Shown piece by piece: positions 20,746-25,496 of a DNA stretch of 25,496 nucleotides. How positions within the stretch are numbered: position 1 is the stretch's first letter; the number at the start of each line of letters is the position of its first letter. Made by a program: the position numbers and the translations under genes. Origin of the DNA: Lachnospiraceae bacterium UBA3711 (GTDB lineage Bacteria > Bacillota > Clostridia > Lachnospirales > Lachnospiraceae); assembly GCA_002371345.1 (NCBI GenBank), contig DFHY01000052.1:1-25496 (forward strand). The letters run 5' to 3'. Below the pieces are notes generated by a model. It ran no database searches. It had not been told where the DNA came from and worked only from the letters and a program-made list of their open reading frames with translations.

Positions 20746-23700
20746 CTACCGGCACACATCCGTCTCCAGCCGCACGCTGCTCCCGTTTTTGCCTGAGATC
20801 ACATGAATCTTGCGCGGCAGGCACTCGTCGAGTCTTGCTACGTGGGATATAATTCCGATCTGCCTCTTTCCCGCGGACAGATGTGACAGCACCTCGATTG
20901 CCTTGTCAAGCCTGGCACCGTCCAGCGAGCCAAAGCCCTCATCTATAAACATACTGTCGATTCTGATCGTACCTGTGCTCTCCATCTGAACCACATCGGA
21001 CAGTCCCAATGCCAGCGCGAGCGACGCCTCGAACATCTGGCCGCCCGACAGCGACGCCGTCTCGCGTTCCAGGTTCGTAAGAGTGTTCAGAATCTTCAGG
21101 CCAAGGCCAAGGCTCGTCCTTCTGTCACCGGACATCGTCGGAACCAGCTGGTACTCTCCGTCAGTCATCGTATCAAGATGGACATTTGCCTGCTCCACGA
21201 TCCGGTCAAAGAACCCGCTCAGTACATAGCGGCTGAACGTATAATTGCCGTTCGCGGTCTGCGCGAGCGGGCTCAGGGCGGTCAGCATCTTACCTATCTC
21301 CGCACGCCTGCCCACATTGTCCTCCAGCCGGTTCAAAATGTCCTGATCCGTACGGATCATCCGGTCAAGATCCTTCTCTTTCTCACCAAGGCCATCCAGC
21401 CGCGCCTGCAGCTTATTGATCTGATCCGTAATCGCCGGAATATCCGCCCGTATCTTTCCTTTTGCCGACTCCTCGAGCTGACGGATAGCAGCCTCAAGGT
21501 CAAGACGCTCTCTGTCGTATTCCTCAAGCATATTCCTGCTGCGCAGAATCCACGAGGACAGGTCAGCGGATGTTTTCCGGAGATCCCCCGGACTCACAGA
21601 TCCTGCGAATCCCGCCGCAGAATTGCCTGATGCCTGATATTCTTCAACGTCCGGTGTCTTGTGTATCAAGCTCACCCCGCCTGCCGTGCCATCCATATCA
21701 TTTCCGGCATCGTGTGTAAGGGTCCTGCGGTAATCTTTTTCATCTGAAAATGACCACGTCCTCAGCGCCTCTTTGAACCGCTGCCGAGCCTCGGACTCCG
21801 CTCTGCTCCTTATTTCCTTCTCAGAGTACGCCGCCTTAAGACTGCCCGCATTTTCCGCCTGCTTATTCTGGCAGTCCGAATGCCGGAGCAGCGCGGACTC
21901 AACCTGCCGGGCGAGCTCATCGATCTGGCCCGTCAGAGACTGTATGCTCTTCTCAGCCTCTCCCCTGCTCTCCGGATAACCCTCAAGCTGTTTCCTCCAG
22001 TTCGCCACACTGGTTGCCGCCCGCGCCGCTGCAAGATCCGCCGCCTGCTGCGCCTCCAGCGCCCTCCTGTACGCCTCATCGGCCAGGGCCAGCTCGGCGT
22101 CATTCTTCTCCTTCTCCTTGAGCGCTGTCTGTTTCTTTCGCTGATCCTCCAGCGCATGCTCATAACGTTCGGAAGCCGCAGCTTTCAGTCTCTCACATTC
22201 TGCAGTCTTTCCGGCAAGGACATCGCTGTTATTCAGAGTTTTCCAGGCCTCGTCCATATGTGAGGCCTGCCCGGTATCTCCTTGTGGTCGACCATCAGCC
22301 TCTATACGTGATTCTTTTTTTGCCTCAGCATATGTCGGCTGGCTTTCCTGATCTGCACATACCATCTTATCAGACGGATCATCATTGACCGGTATCGCTG
22401 TGCCGGATTCCTGTACTGCACTTGTATTCAGCGCGCCCCATCTCTCGAGTATCCCTTCCTTTGTCCTGATCAGCTCGCTCTGCTTCTTCTGATAGGCATC
22501 AAATGCAATGCGGCCGGAGTCCCTTGCGTCCTCCCATGCCGCGTACGCCTCATCGACCTCATCTTTCGATGGAGCCTCGCTCTGACACGGGGCAAAGGAT
22601 GAAATGTCCCCGGCGGTGTGGACAGCTCCGCAGACCGGACATACTACTGTCTCCTCAGTCTCAAGCCTCTTACGCATATCATCAGCAAGAATACCTGCCT
22701 GCCCCTCGATGAAGGCTCTGTTCAGTTTAAGGTGCTTTTCCTCTGAAATGATCTCCGAGCGTCTGGCGTTTACGAGCGCCTCTTTAAGAGCTGACTCTTC
22801 AGTCTCCAGGCGGTGCGCAGTCTCTATCCCGTCACTGATCTTCTGCAGCTCTGATCTTCTCTGCGACAGGTCATCAAGGGCACGTTTCGCCGCAGATACG
22901 GCAAGCTCACCGGCTGACGACAGTCTGTCCAGCTTATCCTCAAGAATCCCCTGATTCTTCTTCACAGCCTCGAGCTTCACTCCGGCGCCGGTCACGAGCT
23001 CTTCCGCTTTCATCTTCTCCTTCTGAAGGCGTGACGCCTCCTTCAGCCCGGCCTCAAGGTCATCGTAAAAATGAAGCACATTCTGAAGAGTATACAGGCG
23101 GTTCGAAAGGCCGGCTGACAGCGGAGCATTTTTCTCCCTGACCTCATCGGCACGTTGTTTAAGCATCTGCGCCGACTCCGCAAGCTCCTCTCCCTCACGC
23201 TCAAGGCTCTCTATACGCTCAAGCACCCCATCCAGCGCGGTCTGCTCACGTATCAGCGCAGTCTCTGACACAAGTACTTTCTCAGCAGCCTCGGCTCTGT
23301 CAAGCCGCTTCCTGAGATCATCCATCTCAGCGCGCCTCTCCATCAATGCTTCATGCTTAGCCCTGGAATGATCCAGATCGTCCAGAAGCTTCTTATCAGA
23401 CTCGGCTGTAGCTCTCTCAGATTCCAGTGCTTTAAGCGCCTTCCCATCTGCCTTAATCAGAGTCCTGAAAGAGTCACGCTCCTCTGTCATTTGCCCGATT
23501 ATAAGGCGCGATGCAGGGATCAGATCAGGATGGTCAGGAGTGATCGCAGCACGGTTATCTGAGTCAGCATCATGAACCTCCGGAATCAGAAATGACTCCG
23601 TCAGAAGCCTGGTCTCATAGGCGAGGTCTTCATCCTGCTTCCTGAGCAGCGCCTCCGCCGCTTTCAGCCTCAGCTGAAAGTCCTGATGCGCGCGGTTGTC

Positions 23701-24243
23701 ATAGAGCTTGCCGAGAATCTCTCCCCGCTCATCGCTCTTAGCAGTCAGAAACCTCTGAAATTCGCCCTGGGCGAGCATTATGATGCGCCTGAACTGGTCG
23801 GCGTCAAGTCCCAGAATCTCCTTCACCTTCAGCGTGACATCATCTATGTCCTCCCGGCCCTTGCCGTGAAGAACCGATGCTCCCTCAGAAAGTGCAGATT
23901 CCTTTACGGCCCGCTGCGCGCTGCCGCTCTTGCCCCAGTACATCCTTCTCTCAACGGTAAAAAGTCTGCCGGCGTTGGAAAAAGAAAGACGCACGCGCAT
24001 CTCCTCGCGGCGCCCGTTTTCCCTTGCGTAGTCACTGTGAAATGCCTCTGTCCCAAGCGAGCTTCTCTCTCCTCCGCTGGCAGTTCCGTACAGTGCGTAC
24101 ATGATCCCGTCGAAGATGGTTGTCTTCCCGGCGCCGGTATCGCCGCAGATCAGATATATGCTGTTGCCCATGGCGTCAAAGTCCACCGTAGTCTCATCCG
24201 CAAACGGACCAAACGCCTTCATAGTCAGCTTGTGAGGTTTCAT
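20746..24243 (-). CDS. sbcC: SbcC, ATPase subunit of the SbcCD nuclease
   Basis: A 1165-residue Rad50-type SMC ATPase, which with SbcD cuts DNA hairpins, palindromes and protein-blocked ends. Walker A is GDTGAGKT (34-41), the Q-loop is AQGEF (158-162), and a long coiled coil is broken by the zinc hook CPVC (535-538). The C-terminal head has signature SLSGGQ near 1064, Walker B and D-loop SMFIDEGFGSLD near 1094-1105, and the H-loop in IISHVARL. It is longer than many homologues: polar, low-complexity inserts lie after the hook (roughly 590-680, around DDPSDKMVCADQ) and further on (roughly 900-950, around THDAGNDMDGTAGG). The start at 24243 gives the family's MKP-LTM-AFGPF beginning; an ATG 51 nt upstream would overlap sbcD. 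It follows sbcD by 37 bp. Confidence 0.95.
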   Translation of the reverse strand: MKPHKLTMKAFGPFADETTVDFDAMGNSIYLICGDTGAGKTTIFDGIMYALYGTASGGERSSLGTEAFHSDYARENGRREEMRVRLSFSNAGRLFTVERRMYWGKSGSAQRAVKESALSEGASVLHGKGREDIDDVTLKVKEILGLDADQFRRIIMLAQGEFQRFLTAKSDERGEILGKLYDNRAHQDFQLRLKAAEALLRKQDEDLAYETRLLTESFLIPEVHDADSDNRAAITPDHPDLIPASRLIIGQMTEERDSFRTLIKADGKALKALESERATAESDKKLLDDLDHSRAKHEALMERRAEMDDLRKRLDRAEAAEKVLVSETALIREQTALDGVLERIESLEREGEELAESAQMLKQRADEVREKNAPLSAGLSNRLYTLQNVLHFYDDLEAGLKEASRLQKEKMKAEELVTGAGVKLEAVKKNQGILEDKLDRLSSAGELAVSAAKRALDDLSQRRSELQKISDGIETAHRLETEESALKEALVNARRSEIISEEKHLKLNRAFIEGQAGILADDMRKRLETEETVVCPVCGAVHTAGDISSFAPCQSEAPSKDEVDEAYAAWEDARDSGRIAFDAYQKKQSELIRTKEGILERWGALNTSAVQESGTAIPVNDDPSDKMVCADQESQPTYAEAKKESRIEADGRPQGDTGQASHMDEAWKTLNNSDVLAGKTAECERLKAAASERYEHALEDQRKKQTALKEKEKNDAELALADEAYRRALEAQQAADLAAARAATSVANWRKQLEGYPESRGEAEKSIQSLTGQIDELARQVESALLRHSDCQNKQAENAGSLKAAYSEKEIRSRAESEARQRFKEALRTWSFSDEKDYRRTLTHDAGNDMDGTAGGVSLIHKTPDVEEYQASGNSAAGFAGSVSPGDLRKTSADLSSWILRSRNMLEEYDRERLDLEAAIRQLEESAKGKIRADIPAITDQINKLQARLDGLGEKEKDLDRMIRTDQDILNRLEDNVGRRAEIGKMLTALSPLAQTANGNYTFSRYVLSGFFDRIVEQANVHLDTMTDGEYQLVPTMSGDRRTSLGLGLKILNTLTNLERETASLSGGQMFEASLALALGLSDVVQMESTGTIRIDSMFIDEGFGSLDGARLDKAIEVLSHLSAGKRQIGIISHVARLDECLPRKIHVISGKNGSSVRLETDVCR

Positions 24244-24280
24244 ACAGATCCCCGCCTCATACCCAATAGTAATAGTGTTC

Positions 24281-25496
24281 TCAGTCCGGGCCATGCCTCA
24301 GTATATCAATCAGCTCCTGCGAATCACTCTCCGGAACATCAGATGCCTTCTGTACATAGTCCGATCCCTGCCTGCTCTGCTGCTCGACGATCTTGCGGAC
24401 CAGCGCCTCCTGGCATTCATCGAGGAGTTCATCCATCTGATCATGGAAAAATGCGCCGAACTGCTCCTCAAGGCTGAGCGCCGCCTGCCCTTTCAGCCCT
24501 GAAGAGGCATTCTCCGCCAGCTGTTCCCCTGAAAGTTCCGTGTCTCTCTTCACATTGATAAGGCTGTCCCCATAGACCTCTCTCAGCTGTTCGAGAGCAC
24601 GCGGCGGAACATGCTTCCCTGTCAGAATGCACTGAATATAATACTTATCCTTATCTCTCAGTTGAACGCCCTGGACGAGCAGTTCTTCAAGCGTCCCGCT
24701 CTTCTGTATCAGCCTGTGCAGGAGAGGAATCTCAACCTTCTCTATGCTGATGTCCGTCTTCGAATTAATCGTCACCAGCGTCAGATCCTTTGAACGGTTC
24801 ATTTCCGAGAAGTCATAGTAAAGGGGGCAGCCGGAATAACGAACAGTCTCACGGCCCATTTTCTGCGCATTGTGAATATGCCCGAGCGCCACATAGTCAA
24901 ATGCGTCGAAAGCAGTATAGTCGATCTCCCCTATACCGCCTATGATTGTCTCAGACTCACTGTGCTCAGGCTTCATTCCATGAGCGAGGACATTCTGGTG
25001 GGCAACAAGGACATTGCAGGTATCCGTATCAATCTCCTGCGCTGAAAGTACCGCCCTCACCGCCTCGTCATATGAAGAAGGAGCCTCCTCGTCCAGCAGG
25101 CCGAGATCAGCCACCGCCCTGGGGAACAGGTACGGCATCAGCCAGAATGTAACGCCATGGCTTGTATCCGATGCCGCCTCCGGCATGGCATGGTTCAGGA
25201 TGGGAACCGTGACATGCATCAATTTCTTCCCGGGCTCACCAGCTATGTAGATATGATGAGACTCAAGGAGCTCATTTACATGTGAAACACGAACCGCGGA
25301 ATCATGGTTCCCCGGGATCACGAACACATATATGCCTCTTCCGGCAAGCTTCGTCAGCATATGGCCGAACAGCTTCATAGCGTCCGTACCCGGAACCCTT
25401 CGGTCATAGATATCCCCGGCGATCACAACAGCATCCGGCCGGAAACGGTCAGCCGCCTGAAGAAACTGCTCCACCCAGAAGGCCTGATCCGTCCCG
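24281..25496 (-). CDS. sbcD: SbcD, nuclease subunit of SbcCD, 5' end outside window
   Basis: The gene enters from the right edge; 404 codons are visible, beginning at GTDQAFWVEQ, so roughly the first 30 residues with the HxH metal motif are missing. A GTG codon at 25474 is internal and not the true start. It is an Mre11-type metallophosphoesterase: VVIAGDIYDRR, VIPGNHDSA, VAHQNV and LGHIHN are the remaining metal-binding and catalytic motifs, in the usual order. A capping domain and the C-terminal SbcC-binding region follow. With SbcC, encoded 37 bp downstream, it forms the nuclease that trims hairpins and blocked DNA ends. Confidence 0.95.
   Translation of the reverse strand, partial: GTDQAFWVEQFLQAADRFRPDAVVIAGDIYDRRVPGTDAMKLFGHMLTKLAGRGIYVFVIPGNHDSAVRVSHVNELLESHHIYIAGEPGKKLMHVTVPILNHAMPEAASDTSHGVTFWLMPYLFPRAVADLGLLDEEAPSSYDEAVRAVLSAQEIDTDTCNVLVAHQNVLAHGMKPEHSESETIIGGIGEIDYTAFDAFDYVALGHIHNAQKMGRETVRYSGCPLYYDFSEMNRSKDLTLVTINSKTDISIEKVEIPLLHRLIQKSGTLEELLVQGVQLRDKDKYYIQCILTGKHVPPRALEQLREVYGDSLINVKRDTELSGEQLAENASSGLKGQAALSLEEQFGAFFHDQMDELLDECQEALVRKIVEQQSRQGSDYVQKASDVPESDSQELIDILRHGPD

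Overview
The window looks like chromosomal DNA of a Gram-positive anaerobe of the Clostridia (Bacillota), possibly a Lachnospiraceae relative. The basis is: strong AGGAGG-type ribosome binding sites, single-subunit-split transketolase genes, a class Ic aspartate-type aminotransferase, an FTR1 iron permease with a large extracellular domain, a DUF4428 zinc protein, and secreted C39-like and CAP proteins with Ser/Gly or Lys-rich tails. Base composition appears near or a little above half G+C. The taxonomic placement is an inference from protein style, not a search result.

Layout, left to right. (1) 1-2035: the 5' part of an FTR1 iron permease gene on the minus strand, cut by the left edge, with a DtxR/IdeR-like palindrome in its promoter and the terminators of the next gene. 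(2) 2036-6364, minus strand: AI-2E family transporter, then an RlmI-type 23S rRNA methyltransferase; upstream of both is a PLP aminotransferase whose 3' end is followed by decayed tandem copies of itself. (3) 6365-9490: a 150-bp nested foldback element, then the only plus-strand genes, a secreted C39-like cysteine peptidase and a CAP-domain lipoprotein, closed by a strong terminator. (4) 9490-12440, minus: split transketolase (N then C subunit, overlapping by 13 bp) preceded by an alpha/beta hydrolase. (5) 12592-15442, minus: an S-adenosylhomocysteine (SAH) deaminase-type amidohydrolase followed by a short archaeal/Thermotoga-type SAH hydrolase, probably one transcription unit with a long structured leader. 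(6) 15512-18794, minus: a MacB/FtsX-type ABC transporter (ATPase then permease) under a promoter with a 26-bp near-perfect palindrome. (7) 18985-20726, minus: a glutathione peroxidase and a DUF4428 zinc protein, each with its own promoter. (8) 20746-25496, minus: sbcD (5' end outside the window) and sbcC.

Most genes are housekeeping. The most informative associations are the deaminase plus SAH hydrolase pair, which fits S-adenosylmethionine by-product recycling through S-inosylhomocysteine; the iron permease with its iron-type operator; and the repeated appearance of 33-39 bp tandem duplications and hydrophilic insertions in otherwise conserved enzymes. No tRNA, rRNA, CRISPR array, transposase or phage gene was seen. 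I found no clear sign of an entirely new defence or mobile system.
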